Shown here: piece by piece, positions 42,741-53,517 of the stretch
Layout: each line of letters starts with the position of its first letter
How positions within the stretch are numbered: position 1 is the first letter of the stretch
Source: Lycorma delicatula
Taxonomy: Eukaryota; Arthropoda; Insecta; Hemiptera; Fulgoridae
Direction of reading: 5' to 3'
Assembly: GCF_047948215.1 (NCBI RefSeq)
Contig: NC_134467.1
Location: 39,740,520 to 39,804,519 of the forward strand
Length of the DNA: 64,000 nt
The notes under the pieces: generated by a model
Told to the model about the DNA's origin: nothing
The model's input: the letters and a program-made list of their open reading frames with translations, nothing else
Databases searched by the model: none
Position numbers and translations under genes: made by a program

Positions 42741-43150
42741 TTATTTTTGGTGTTTAAAGAATCAATCATAATGAATACTCTAACTGAATTAGATGTAGAA
42801 AGTTATTGTATGAAACCGTCGTTGTTAGGTACGGGAATCGGGCTTCCGCAAATCTTTTAATTTGATAGTTCAGACTGTTATGTTATGTTAATTGGTCATA
42901 GTTGGATGAGGACATCCAAAAGCGATAGTAAGAAATATAAATAAACTGATGAAAATGTCTACCGACGCATTTCCATCGGTGGTGTCCAAACAGAGGCGAA
43001 ACCGTAGACTGTATTGTTTTATCAAATTTAGATTGTTTAAAAGACGACCTCCGATAAAGCCTATTAGTACTAGAACGGTACAGCAACAGGGAACATCACA
43101 AGACTGGTGTCTTCCCTTGCGGGAGTCAAGATATATCTTGAAAAAATGAT
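42741..43150 (+). repeat. Two-copy repeat with shared ORF-like core
   Basis: Matches 52800-53225 in order: TTTAATTTGATAGTT, a TTATGTTA block, ACTGATGAAAATGT, AAAAGACGACCTCCG-ATAAAGCC, and a CGGGAGTCA block. In the shared frame both copies encode KRRPP(I/V)KP and, later, LRES. A 66-codon ORF starts at 42949 in this copy. The product is unrecognised, and two copies cannot establish whether it is coding. Confidence 0.5.
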
Positions 43151-43232
43151 TGTAAAAAAAAGAATGAAAAATTATTTAATTTTTTTTTTTTTTTTTTAGT
43201 TTTTCATAATTATTCTAGTTAGATATGTAAAA

Positions 43233-43514
43233 ATCAACCGAGTTGGTCTAGTGGTGAACGCGACTTCGCAAATCAGCTGATTTCGAAGTCGAGAGTTCTA
43301 GCGTTCAAATCCTAACAGTCAGTTATTTTTAAACGGATTTGAATACTAGATCGTGGAAACAAGTGTTCTTTGGTGGTTGGATTTCAATTAACCACACATC
43401 TCAGGAATCATCGAACTGGGATTGTACAAGATTACACTTCATTTACACTCATATATATCATCCTTTGAAGTAATACCTGAACGGTAATTCCTGGAAGCTA
43501 AACTGGAAAAGAAA
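43233..43514 (+). repeat. SINE-1 full copy with target duplication
   Basis: Plus copy with A box GTTGGTCTAGTGGTGAACG, B-box region GCGTTCAAATCC, body ACCACACATCTCAGGAATC and tail AGCTAAACTGGAAAAGAAA. The duplication GTTAGATATGTAAAA (43218-43232) / GTTAGATGTGTAAAA (43515-43529) has one mismatch. Confidence 0.93.
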
Positions 43515-43529
43515 GTTAGATGTGTAAAA

Positions 43530-44504
43530 TTAACGGTTGGATTTTTTTTTTCTAAGAATTATTTTATTTTCTTGTAAGATTGTAAAAAATGACCTATTTT
43601 TCTTAAGAATTTGTATTTAAAATGTTTTAGTACAACATTATTTATCTTTTAAATTGAAATTTGAAACGAAATCTTTCGTTAGATATAACTTGAAAACAAA
43701 TTCGGAACAATGATTACATGAAGTATTTATCTTATTTACATGTGAAGAATACGCGTATATAGAATGGAAGAAAGTTCCTGTAATATTTTATGTGTGTGTG
43801 TGTGTGTGTGTATGTTAGTGAATTTATTTTATTCTTTAAAGTCATAGTCAAAGCCAGATCATCTCGTGTATGAGCTTAGAATAAACATTACTTGTTATTT
43901 TTATTTAATGTCTGTTTGTTGTTTGAAATGCAAGTCGCGTTCACATATACGTAATTATCTATGTGAACGTAATCCGGTTTAATTATTCTTTATTCATTAC
44001 AGGGAAGTAAAAAAAATAAAATGTTATTATTATTATTATTATTCATTTATTATTTTCGTTTTTAGCATACATTGACTTTTTATTTTTTATTTATTTGAAT
44101 AAAAATCATACATTCATTTTATTATTGCTTACATCCGTTAGTGTTTGTTTATCCTCCTCTACACACCAACACAGACACACACACACACACGCAATACATT
44201 TAATAAAAATTAATTAATTGTTTCAATTTTTAATTAACATATTAATATTAGTGGTTGCTATTCTGGTTCAAATAATCATCTAATTTTTTGATACCGTTTT
44301 CCTTGTCTCACAAAGAACTTTAAAACAATATGACCATATATAATCCATTTAACCATTTTTTGCCGCTTCTTCCCCCGTCCCTTTTAATGCTGGATGCTCT
44401 AAATTGGAGCTTACTGAGTTAACCTCTCTTATTGGTGAAAATTTCCAAATTGAGAATCAGAATATTTCAAATTAAGAAAAATTGTTCAAATTGGATCAGA
44501 AAAT
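43530..44504. other. Intergenic with microsatellites
   Basis: Holds a (GT)n run near 43793-43810, an ATT triplet run near 44025-44045 and an AC run near 44173-44190. A family Z trace (GAAACGAAATCTTTCGTTAG) lies at 43667. Confidence 0.5.
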
Positions 44505-44910
44505 GTCCAAAAAAGCAGAAAATCCAAAATATTTGGATTTTTTACTTTTTCTTAACCGCAGCAATAAGTCCTAACTGAGAGATTTTCAACGATATATCAT
44601 AACTGGTACTTATTTTTATTGGTTCCAGAGTTATAGACAAATAAAATTTTAATTAATGAAATATCTTGATTTTACAAGGGGAAGAAGACACATCGGTTCG
44701 AATTCGACTTCATTTCCTTTGTTTTTAGTGACTTTTTTAAAATTTAAATATAATAATTTATTGATAATTATTGACCTGTGCTAATAAAAAAAAAAAAAAA
44801 TAGAAATGAAAAAATCAGAAGTTATTAGTGAAATAACATTTTATGTACTTTTAAAAATATGTATATGTAATTTTAATAGACGTACAAGGAAGTCATATGG
44901 TGTCCACATC
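44505..44910 (-). repeat. Family M copy, 5' part
   Basis: Minus copy: AACGATATATCATAACTGGT, CATCGGTTCGAATTCGACTT, ATGTACTTTTAAAAATATG, then the end GTACAAGGAAGTCATATGGT. It includes the outer palindromic block GTGTCCACATCAG that precedes most copies. Confidence 0.78.
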
Positions 44911-44971
44911 AGAATTTTTTGTCTTTCAAACCTATTCTGATCATCTGAAGTAATCTAAATAATATTTTCCA

Positions 44972-45131
44972 GCCGGCCTTCGTGGCGCGAGTGATAGCGT
45001 CTCGGCCATTCACCCGGAGGTCCCGGGTTCGAATCCCGGTTAGGCATGGAATTTTCACACACGCTACAAAATCATTCATCTCATCCTCTAAAGAATGCCT
45101 AACCGTGGATTTGGAGGTTAAAAAAAATAAA
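44972..45131 (+). repeat. SINE-2 full copy with target duplication
   Basis: The best copy of the family: tRNA-like head GCCGGCCTTCGTGGCGCGAG, B box GGTTCGAATCCCGG, then CATGGAATTTTCACACACGC and the tail TGGAGGTTAAAAAAAATAAA. AATATTTTCCA flanks both sides (44961-44971, 45132-45142). Confidence 0.9.
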
Positions 45132-45244
45132 AATATTTTCCAATTTAAAAATGCATGTAAACCAGTTGATGTATAATAAAAAATATGATGTGAACACATG
45201 ACTTCCTTGTACGCCTATTAAATTACGTATACAAGTTTTGTGTT

Positions 45245-45335
45245 TCATATCGCTCGAGTAGCTACGTGGTGTAAGTGAGAACGTGTCGAATCCGTAATCA
45301 TGCACACGTCGGTTCGACTCTGACTACTCAAACAT
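45245..45335 (+). repeat. tRNA-like SINE segment (SINE-3)
   Basis: GCTCGAGTAGCTACGTGGTG (A-box-like), AAGTGAGAACGTGTCGAATC and CACACGTCGGTTCGACTCTG (B box). It matches 22495-22565. The arms do not form a full cloverleaf, so it is not called as a tRNA gene. Confidence 0.6.
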
Positions 45336-45380
45336 ATATTTTTTTTTTAACTTTTATATTATTTAAATATTTTTTTTTTG

Positions 45381-45676
45381 TTTTCAGTCATTTGACTGGT
45401 TTGATGCAGCTCTCAAAGATTCCCTATCTAGTGCTAGTCGTTTCGTTTCGGTATACCCCCTACATCCTACATCCCTAACAATTTGTTTTACATATTCCAA
45501 AATGTTGCCTGCATACACAATTTTTTCCTTCTACCTGTCCCTCCAATATTAAAGCTACTATTCTAGGATGCCTTAATATGTGGCCTATAAATCTATCTCT
45601 TCTTTTAGCTATATTTTTCCAAATGCTTCTTTCTTCATCTATTTGCAGCAACACCTCTTCATTTGTACTTTATTTT
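45381..45676 (-). mobile_element. LINE-A 3' fragment
   Basis: Minus-strand LINE-A tail with the same 5' breakpoint region as the copies at 1232 and 11919. It has lost a base near the TNEE codons and has an altered GRPRLEY segment. Confidence 0.85.
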
Positions 45677-45958
45677 ATTTAAATATATTGATTTATTAAT
45701 AATTACTAACCTCTGTTTGTAAAAATTTTTGAATTAAGATGAAGTACATAAAATTTACTTCAGTAATAACTTTTGATTTTTTTTCATTTTTTTTGTTGTA
45801 TTATTATTGAATTATTATTTCTTCGTATTTTTTTTTTACAATGAGAAAATAATTATTAATACATTAATGTATTTAAATTTTTTAAAAATTAAGAAGAAAT
45901 ATGTACATGATGAAATCGGATTTGAACCGATATGCCTTCCCCTTGTTAGATCCAAGTA

Positions 45959-47292
45959 CAGAGTGTCCCATATAAAACGCAACCCATTAATCACTCATCC
46001 ATGAAATTTCCAAAATCAAGCTTACTCCCTTACTCGTTACTGAAATGGACTCGTCCAACATCTGAACATCGCGGCGACACAGTAGAACACTACCGATAGT
46101 AACAACAATGCAATCATAACGTTCAGTGTATTGCTGGAGACAAGATGGTGTTTTCGCTAGGTGAACGTGTTTTCATTGTCGAGTCATACTTCAGTACGAA
46201 GTACGACTCAGTGGACGCAGTGCAAGATTTGTTTCGCCATAAGTACCCAGAAAAACCGGCTCCTAACATAACATCAGGATTAAGGTTAGTTGCAAAATTT
46301 AGAGAGACCGGTTCTGTTAATAACAAGGAACACAAAAGATCTGCGTCAGTGTTGAATACAGATACAGTCGCTGAAATCAAAGACCGATTACTCGCCTCGC
46401 CCAATAAATCGATTAGACATTTGTCTGCTGAAATTAATTTGTCTAAATCAACCGTTCATTAGGCGACCAAACGATTACAATTACGACCTTATCGCATTCA
46501 AACGGTTCATCGACTTCTTGAGCCCGACAAAGAAAAACGGCTACAATATTGTCAACGGTTCCGTCGATTTCTGCGTGAGGGAATTAACGTTATGGATTCG
46601 TTATTTTTCACAGATGAAGCACGGTTCCATTCGGATGGCTACGTAAACAGCCAAAACAGTTGAATTTGGAGCGCTGAAAATCCCCACGTTTATCACGAAA
46701 AACAATTGCACCCGCAGAAGTTGGGCGTGTGGTATGCGATATCGCGGAAGAAAATAATCGGTCCTATTTTTTTTCGAGTACACCATTAATGCAGAACGAT
46801 ATCAGGATATTTTATTTCAGTTCATCGCACTCTTGGAAGAGGAAGACACTGCCGGCTACAACATGACGGTGCGACATCGCACTACGTAAGTTCACTTCTG
46901 ATTTCGTCGAGGAATTCTTCGGTAATCGTGTTATCGGTTGAGGCTTGTGGCCACCAAGTTCTCCAGATTTGACTGCGGCGGAATTTTTTTCTACGGGGTT
47001 ACCTCAAAGAAAAAGCCTACAGCAACAAACCACGAACACTTGAACGATTGAAAGTCAATATTGAACAAGCTGTATTAAATATCCAGCCACAAACTTTGAA
47101 AAACGTTGCAAGAAACGCTGTAAAAAGAATTGAAGCTTGTATTCAAGAAGATGGCGGCCACTTCCAACATTTACTCTAAATGTAAGGTAATGGATGGTAA
47201 TAATAAAAATTACAGTTACATTTACACATGTCTTTTTATTATTCAATACCTACCAATATAAGGTTGGGTTGCGTTTTATATGGGACACTCTG
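45959..47292 (+). mobile_element. Mariner/Tc1-superfamily element, 1334 bp
   Basis: Termini CAGAGTGTCCCATATAAAAC and complement, near-perfect for about 27 bp, with TA at 45957-45958 and 47293-47294. Family M sequence is continuous across the insertion. Closest relative in the window is 33024-34353. Confidence 0.97.
46145..47179 (+). pseudogene. Transposase of the 45959 element, broken
   Basis: MVFSLGERVFIVESYFSTK opens the N-terminal HTH region, which carries a three-residue-longer insertion (KYDSVDAVQDL) than the 33024 copy. A stop interrupts after LSKSTVH. Further motifs: FFTDEARFHSDGYVNSQNS (first Asp) followed by a stop, SRKKIIGPIFF, HDGATSHY (second Asp, reached after the same frameshift as in 33024), the shared TGA before GLW, then SPDLTAAEFF, where the third acidic residue is Glu instead of Asp. 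The C-terminus (VARNAVKRIEA-like, EDGGHFQHLL) is still readable to 47179. Confidence 0.9.
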
Positions 47293-47675
47293 TATTTCAA
47301 TATTTAAAATTTTATTTGTCTATAACTCTGGAACCAATGAAAATAATTATTTCTTATGATATACCGTTGAAATGTTCTCATTGAAGGTTTATTACTACAG
47401 TTAAGAAAATATCCAAATATTTCAAAATTGAAACCTCGCTTCAAATTTTTGGCACCGTTGATTGCAATCAAAAGGAGAGGTTCACAACTAGATGTTACAA
47501 CAGTCCTAAGCACAAAATTTCAAAATTCTACGTTTTTGAGTCATACGAGATGCGCACGTACGTACAGACCTCACTCAAAATAGATCAGGGTAGGTCAAAA
47601 TGGATATTTTTATTGAAATCTGAAAACCGAAATTTTTCGCGATTACCATACTTTCTTTACTTCGTACAAGGAAGC

Positions 47676-48404
47676 AATAATTGGAAAGTCATCAATATCG
47701 ACGGGACAATTCTTATCTCACAAAAAATAAAAGAATCTCTGCTTTGCAGTCGTTGTTTAATTATGCGAGAATTAGTAGACTAATACAAAATTTTATTTGA
47801 CTAATTTTTGAATTTAAAAATTTCAAGTACATCGAATTTGTAACAAAGTTAATTCACAGTAGACGTCGTAAGACCAGAAATATTATGATGTTATGGTATA
47901 TAAAGAGATTTCAATCTTTGCCAACAATGACGAAAATTTTAAAATAAAATTATAATAATACGCGATAAACCCCATGATTTGTGTACGTCAATTACATGAA
48001 AACGTAATTTTAGTCTTTGTAATAGGTTGAGAAAAGTTCGCCAAGTTAAAAAATAATCGAGCCAAGTTCAATTAAATGTCAAGGTCGAGTTAAATGGTTT
48101 TTCATTCACTTTGATTTTTTTCCTGAAAGATTATTTTAAGTAGGGTTTTTAAATGGAAAAAAAAAACGGTTGGTAGATACCGGAATTTCGGTACTGGGCT
48201 CATTGGTGATCCGGTATAAATATGGGCCCTTATTTTTTAAAGAATATAATTACTATTTTTATATATTCCTCGTACATTACTAGTCTGGAAAATTCAATTT
48301 TTCATTCATAAAACTAACCAGGCTAATATTTTTTACGAAATAAAATAAAGAATTATCGATACCTGTCAGTTGAAAATTTAGACGTATACAAATAAAAAGA
48401 AAAA
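47676..48404. other. AT-rich intergenic stretch
   Basis: No recognisable gene or repeat end. Confidence 0.4.
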
Positions 48405-48735
48405 ATCTAATAACAAAGTTGTGTTATACTTTCCTAGCATTGGTTATTTATTCTTATATAGTGGAAAAATAATAATACATGAAAAAAGGTACCTAAGATT
48501 TCTTTTTTTGGTGGGGGGGGGGGGGTAATTTATGATGAATTTTTAATGTCAAATTATCATTACCATGTTAAAAATAAACCCAAAATATGTTTAAAATATT
48601 CAAAAAATAAATTTTAAAAACTTTTTTTACTCCCCGATTTCCAAAACCACCTTCCAAGAAACTTTTTTGACTTTTCTTAAGTTTACTATGTTAATTGAAA
48701 AAAATGTTTAAAAAAATCTGTTAAAAAAATGTATA
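48405..48735 (-). repeat. Family Y copy with G-tract
   Basis: Reverse orientation relative to 3225-3530: ATACTTTCCTAGCATTGGTT, a run of 13 G at 48513-48525, GGTAATTTATGATG, ACCTTCCAAGAAACTTTTTT, then AGTTTACTATGTTAAT. Confidence 0.65.
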
Positions 48736-48842
48736 AAGAATAAAAAGGAATCAAAGATTTTTTTCGGGATGGAAGGGTTGAATTATGATGAAATTTTATT
48801 GTAATATTTTTATTAAAAATTTAAATTAACCAAAAAAAATCA

Positions 48843-49110
48843 CTTGACTTCCTTGTACGCCTATTTAATTATATATACACATTTTTTGCTGCACTTCATT
48901 TAAATTTATTTCATTTGAAAGTGAGACACGATTCTCCAATTCTTTAATAAAGTGGACAGTTACACAGTTACTAAAATATTCGTTTTTATTAACACCGAAT
49001 ATTTATGAAATTATTAATTCAGCAATCTTACCTAAAATATTAGAATAGAGTAAAAGTCCCTTTATTACTCTTTAAATAAATGTAACTCTTATGTCTATCT
49101 AATACTATGT
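48843..49110 (+). repeat. Family M variant fragment
   Basis: Starts TTGACTTCCTTGTACGCC and then diverges from the main family: TTGCTGCACTTCATTTAAAT, AAAGTGGACAGTTACACAGT and TACTCTTTAAATAAATGTAA, a set repeated at 60832-61470. Confidence 0.65.
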
Positions 49111-49295
49111 TTTTTAAATTATTATGATGTAACCATCAACAAAATTAAAACAAAAACAAAACAGAAGATTATTAAATTTTATTGCAATATCTATTATCAA
49201 GTAGACTGAAAGAAACGCATTAATAAAAAAATATGATTCTAAATTATAATTTTCAATTAATATTAAATAATCATGATGTTTCACCAAATCATGTG

Positions 49296-49471
49296 GACAC
49301 CACATGACTTCCTTCTATTCCAATAAAGTACATATATAAGTTTATAAAAGTACATAAAATTTTATTTCACTAATAACATCAAATTATTTTCATACTATTT
49401 TTTATTGTTATTATTGAATTATTATTTATCGTAAATTTTTTTTACAATCTCTAATTAATAAATAATTTTTT
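49296..49471 (+). repeat. Family M 5' fragment
   Basis: GTGGACACCACATGACTTCC, then AAGTACATAAAATTTTATTT and ATTGAATTATTATTTATCGT. It breaks off where the LINE-A copy begins. Confidence 0.65.
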
Positions 49472-50332
49472 TTGTATTCAGTCATTTGACTGGTTTGATG
49501 TAGCTCTCCAAAATTCCCTATGTAGTGCTAGTCGTTTCATTTCAGTATACCCTCTACATCCTACATCCCTAACAATTTGTTTTACATATTCCAAAACGTT
49601 GCCTGCCTACACAGTTTTGTCCCTCCAATATTAAAGCGACTATTCCAGGATGCCTTAGTATGTGGCCTATAAGTCTGTCTCTTCTTTTAACTATATTTTT
49701 CCAAATGCTTCATTCTTCATCTATTTGTCGCAACACCTCTTCATTTGTCACTTTATCCACCCATCTGATTTTTAACATTCTCCTATAGCACCGCATTTCA
49801 AAAGCTTCTAATCTTTTCTTCTCAGATACTCCGATCGTCCAAGTTTCACTTCAATATAAAGCAACATTCCAAACATATACTTTTTTCACTCTTTTCCTGA
49901 CATTTAAATTAATTTTTGATGTAAACAAATTATATTTCTGACTGAAGGCTCTTTACGCCCGTGCTATTGGGCGGAAGGAATTTTATATCGCTCCTGCTTC
50001 GTCCATCTTTAGTAATTCTACTTCCTAAATAACAAAATTCTTCTACCTCCATAATCTTGTCCCATCCTATTTTCACATTCAGTGGCCCAACTTTGTTATT
50101 TCTACTAAAATTTCGTTACTTTTGTTTTGTTCTTATTTATTTTCATGCGGTAGTTCTTGTGTAGGACTTCATCCATGCCGTTCATTGTTTCTTCTAAATC
50201 CTTTTTACTCTCAGCTAGAATTACTACATCATCAGCAAATCGTAGCATCTTTATCTTTTCACCTTGTAGTGTTACTCCGGATCTAAATTGTTCTTTAACA
50301 TCATTAACTGCTAGTTCCATGTAAAGATTAAA
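49472..50332 (-). mobile_element. LINE-A, 0.86 kb 5'-truncated copy
   Basis: Minus strand from the RT segment MELAVNDVKEQFRSGVTLQG and LRFADDVVILAES (catalytic FADD kept) down to the 3' end at 49472. Several small indels break the frame (an 8-base insertion near 49965, a loss in the LEGQVEGK segment). The longest open piece is 71 codons. Confidence 0.9.
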
Positions 50333-50404
50333 AATAAAAAAATAAAAATTTGGTACAAATTTTACGCTACATACAGAGTGATTGAAAATAAAATAAAAAA
50401 AACT

Positions 50405-50690
50405 TTCAAGAAATGTCTCGGTCTTTCATCCGGAGGTCCCGGGTTCGAATCCCGGTCAGGCATGGCATTTTTTATACGCTACAAACTTCCATTTCCGTAT
50501 TCCACGCACAAGTTTGAAGCGTATGTGGTGTTATCTTCAAGCAAAAAATAATAGAAACGCCTCGGCCTTTCATCCGGAGGTCCCGGGTTCGAATCCTAGT
50601 CAGGCATGGCATTTTTCATACGGTGTAAAAATTCCCTTTCGTATCCCATTGACAAAAACTTCAAGCTTACGTGGTGAGATCATTAAACAG
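50405..50690 (+). repeat. Two tandem SINE-2 copies
   Basis: Units at 50405-50545 and 50556-50690 each hold TCGG(C/T)CTTTCATCCGGAGG, CCCGGGTTCGAATCC, AGGCATGGCATTTTT and the trailing CTTACGTGGTG-like end. The head of the A-box half is truncated in both. The 60-codon ORF over the second unit is not a gene. Confidence 0.8.
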
Positions 50691-50762
50691 AAATAAAATC
50701 CGAATTTAATTCTTAATCGATAATTATAATTTAAAAATTAATATTATACAACTAGTTAAGAA

Positions 50763-50811
50763 GAGAGAGCTGCATCAAACCAGTCAAATGACTGAAGACA
50801 AAAAAAAAAAT
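50763..50811 (+). mobile_element. LINE-A extreme 3' end
   Basis: Only the last 45 bp (GAGAGCTGCATCAAACCAGT to GACTGAAGACAAAA) plus A-run: a very short 5'-truncated insertion. Confidence 0.85.
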
Positions 50812-51065
50812 TAAGAAGAAATTAAATAAAGTTTTGAATTATACGAGTATAACAAAGCAAAGTATTAGAATAGAAAAAAAATACATGAAAAAAAAATTAT
50901 AGACCGGAAATTTGAAATAAATGAACTATGATTTATCATTTTTTTATCAAATATAGATAGAAATATGTTTAAATTAATTCAATCAATCATTATATCATTT
51001 TCTGAACAATTAAATGTTACTGTTATGTAACAGGTTGGAAAAATAATTAACAGAAAAAAACGATA
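50812..51065. other. AT-rich intergenic stretch
   Basis: No feature seen. Confidence 0.4.

Positions 51066-51123
<58 letters not shown>
51066..51123. repeat. Compound microsatellite (GT)n(TA)n
   Basis: GTGTGT run then TA run of about 45 bp; direct reading. Confidence 0.97.
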
Positions 51124-51125
<2 letters not shown>

Positions 51126-51639
51126 ATAGCGTAACGCATGGTATATTGTATCAAATCAATCACACAAATCAATTATTTAATTATTTAAAAACAAAATAAT
51201 CACTTTTTTATACGTTAAATTATATTTTATCTAAATAAAATTCTGACGCCGTTTAATAGTTATTTTCAAAATTTAAATACTATGACCAATTTCCCCCTAT
51301 CAGAAAAAAATTAACTAATTTTTTTTTTTGTTTTAACGAATGTATCAAACCCTATATAACTGATTTTTAAATTTCGTGACGAAGTTATAATATTTTTGCC
51401 TTTAATATTGAGTTCCTGGATTCGAATCCCCCGATGTTGTGAAATTTTTTTAAAAGTTAAAAATAAAATAATTTTATTGTCATCATCCATCAGGAGTTGT
51501 TTAGGGTACCAACTAGAATAAAATGAAATATAAAAAATTAGTTAATTATTGCTAAACTTTATTTCTTTCCAGACAAATTTAAAAAAAAAAAATATCTATC
51601 CATTTGGAATGGAATGCAAAGTTGGCGGGAGTTTATTTC
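51124..51639. other. AT-rich stretch with a weak tRNA-like box
   Basis: GAGTTCCTGGATTCGAATCC near 51410 has a B-box shape; no A box or repeat partner was found. Confidence 0.35.
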
Positions 51640-52170
51640 TCCCTACTTATCGCAGAACCTGGACAGAGTCCCTTGCTGCTGGATGATTCTAATCGGGCGT
51701 GTTTTTTTAAAAGGGTTATTTTAAATGGCGGGTCTAATTTTTTAAGTTTTGTTTATTATTCAGTGATTTTAAGACGGATTTAGTTGCACTCCAATCCGTT
51801 GTTGAACCAGCGTTATCGAACTCATTTTATGGGCCGACCGCGGAAGGCTAGGCTTATGAAACCTGTCCTCCCGACGTAATTCCCCTTCAGACCGTCCACT
51901 GAAGTCCTTTCGGTGCTAACGCTTAATAGGCTAGCAGGAATACGCCACAACGGGGCACTAACTATCAGGAGGGAGCAATGCGACCCCCTACTCCGGAGGA
52001 GTCGCAATTTCTGGTTTATTTTATTTAACTTGTAAGTTTTTAAAAAGGAGAGGTTGTGTAGAAGTTCTTCATCCACTTCTGTTATGGCTGCCTTCCAGGA
52101 CGCATCTCTGCTGGGCTCTGTTCCGGACTCCAGTCCGTGATGTTGGGGCGAGTAGAGGGTCTTCCTTCTT
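51640..52170 (-). other. GC-rich block with an 84-codon ORF
   Basis: A long GC-richer stretch. On the minus strand a frame reads SGTEPSRDASWKAAITEVDE, then an 84-codon piece from the Met at 52076 (MDEELLHNLSFLKTYKLN...). No family is recognised. The composition and lack of introns or ends fit retroelement sequence (3' coding end or UTR), but that is a guess. Confidence 0.35.
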
Positions 52171-52611
52171 CTTCTTCCGATGACCGCTATCCATTTTTCT
52201 GAGGGAACAAATTTTATAAATATTTAATAATTCAAAAAAAAATAATACGTAATTGAATTAAAAAGTAAAATAATTTTTGCATTTATTTCTAGATAAGTTA
52301 TTCCTTAAATTCTTAATTCTGTAGAGGATGGTCTGATGCTGTAATATATAGAATAGTAACACTGGTGGCAACGAGTCTGCCTGGATATTTACTGCCAAGA
52401 TAGTAGTTTTGGTATCGAGCCCCGGTTAGCTAAGACATTCAGTGTTAAGATGAAACTGCATGTATAGAAAACTCTGTGATGAAGCTGCGGTATGAGAGGG
52501 TGTAGGCATCGACTTGTCCCCCGAAAACGGACCAGAGCAGAGAGAGAGAGAGAGTAAGTTTTCGTTGGAAGTTTATTAAATTTGTGGATCTGTTTCTTGA
52601 TTTATAAATAA
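52171..52611. other. Intergenic
   Basis: Contains an (AG)n run near 52540-52555. No recognised gene. Confidence 0.4.
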
Positions 52612-52745
52612 ATCATGAGGTCTTTGAAGCTTACGTGGAGATATAATGAAGAAAAAAAAATGGAAGTGTCTCGACCTTTCATCCAGAGGTTCCGGGTTCG
52701 AATATCGGTCAGGAATGGTATTTTTCATACGCCATTGAAAAAAAA
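52612..52745 (+). repeat. SINE-2 copy
   Basis: CTTTGAAGCTTACGTGGAGA precedes TCATCCAGAGGTTCCGGGTT and CGAATATCGGTCAGG, in the same order as the end of one unit and the start of the next at 50405-50690, suggesting it came from the same tandem array. Confidence 0.7.
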
Positions 52746-52799
52746 ACGTATTAAATTGAATTGTAGGAAAAAATTATTGTTTTTGCGATTAATACCTGT

Positions 52800-53225
52800 T
52801 TTGTTATTTAAAGACTCAATCAAATAATATTCTGAGTGCATAGTCAAATTGAAGTTAGATAAAGGAAGAGTGTTTGTCCGATGCCTTTCATGTTAGAGGA
52901 AAACGCGGGTATCCCGCGACGACGAATCGGTTAATTTGATAGTTGAAGGTTGTAAGTTATGTTAGGTGGTCGTGGTTAGAAGAATCCATAGGAAGGGGAA
53001 GTAAATTGTGTAAATACACCGATGAAAATGTATGTGGAGGCATTTGCACTGTGGTAGCACTAATTGGGTGGTGTTATCAAGATTAGAAGGTCTAAAAGAC
53101 GACCTCCGGTAAAGCCCATGAAGGTTATGAACGGAGGGAGGGTGTGGCAAACGGGATCTTTAGAGGGCTGGTATTTTTTCCTACGGGAGTCAGGACAGCT
53201 ATTCATTGTTCTGAAAGAACTGATT
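52800..53225 (+). repeat. Second copy of the 42741 repeat
   Basis: GGTTAATTTGATAGTTGAAG, CACCGATGAAAATGTATG, AAAAGACGACCTCCGGTAAA and CTACGGGAGTCAGGAC match 42741-43150 in order. The shared frame again gives KRRPPVKPM and LRES. Confidence 0.5.
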
Positions 53226-53517
53226 TTGTATTTAATAGTGTCAAAAAAATAAATAAATAAATAAATATCAGGATTCAAATTTAAAATAAATTTTGAATAC
53301 ATCTCTTATTTATTCGGTTATCAATTTTTTTTAAAAATCTCGTAGTCAATCGACCCGAAGAAACCCGAAGAAACTAAGATTATTTAATAAGAAATTAAGT
53401 TATTTAAAATTTCAAGGTTATAAATAAATCATATTTAAATGTGCAGGGATAATATTTAATATAATTTATAAATCATTTTTATTTCATACTATGAAAACCC
53501 GAAAATAAAAAAATCTG

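Larger units (their letters stand above)
45201..47675 (+). repeat. Family M copy carrying nested insertions
   Basis: Starts at ACTTCCTTGTACGCCTATTA and ends at CGTACAAGGAAGC, an inverted 12-13 bp motif. Inside are a tRNA-like segment (45245-45335), a LINE-A fragment (45381-45676) and a complete mariner-like element (45959-47292). The family M sequence itself resumes cleanly after the mariner (TATTTCAATATTTAAAATTT). Confidence 0.82.

Noticed and set aside
44972..45045. tRNA gene
   Set aside because: Has A- and B-box-like sequence, but it is part of a 160-bp repeat with target duplication and a weak acceptor stem: a SINE head.
45245..45335. tRNA gene
   Set aside because: B box present but no convincing cloverleaf, and related copies occur in repeats.
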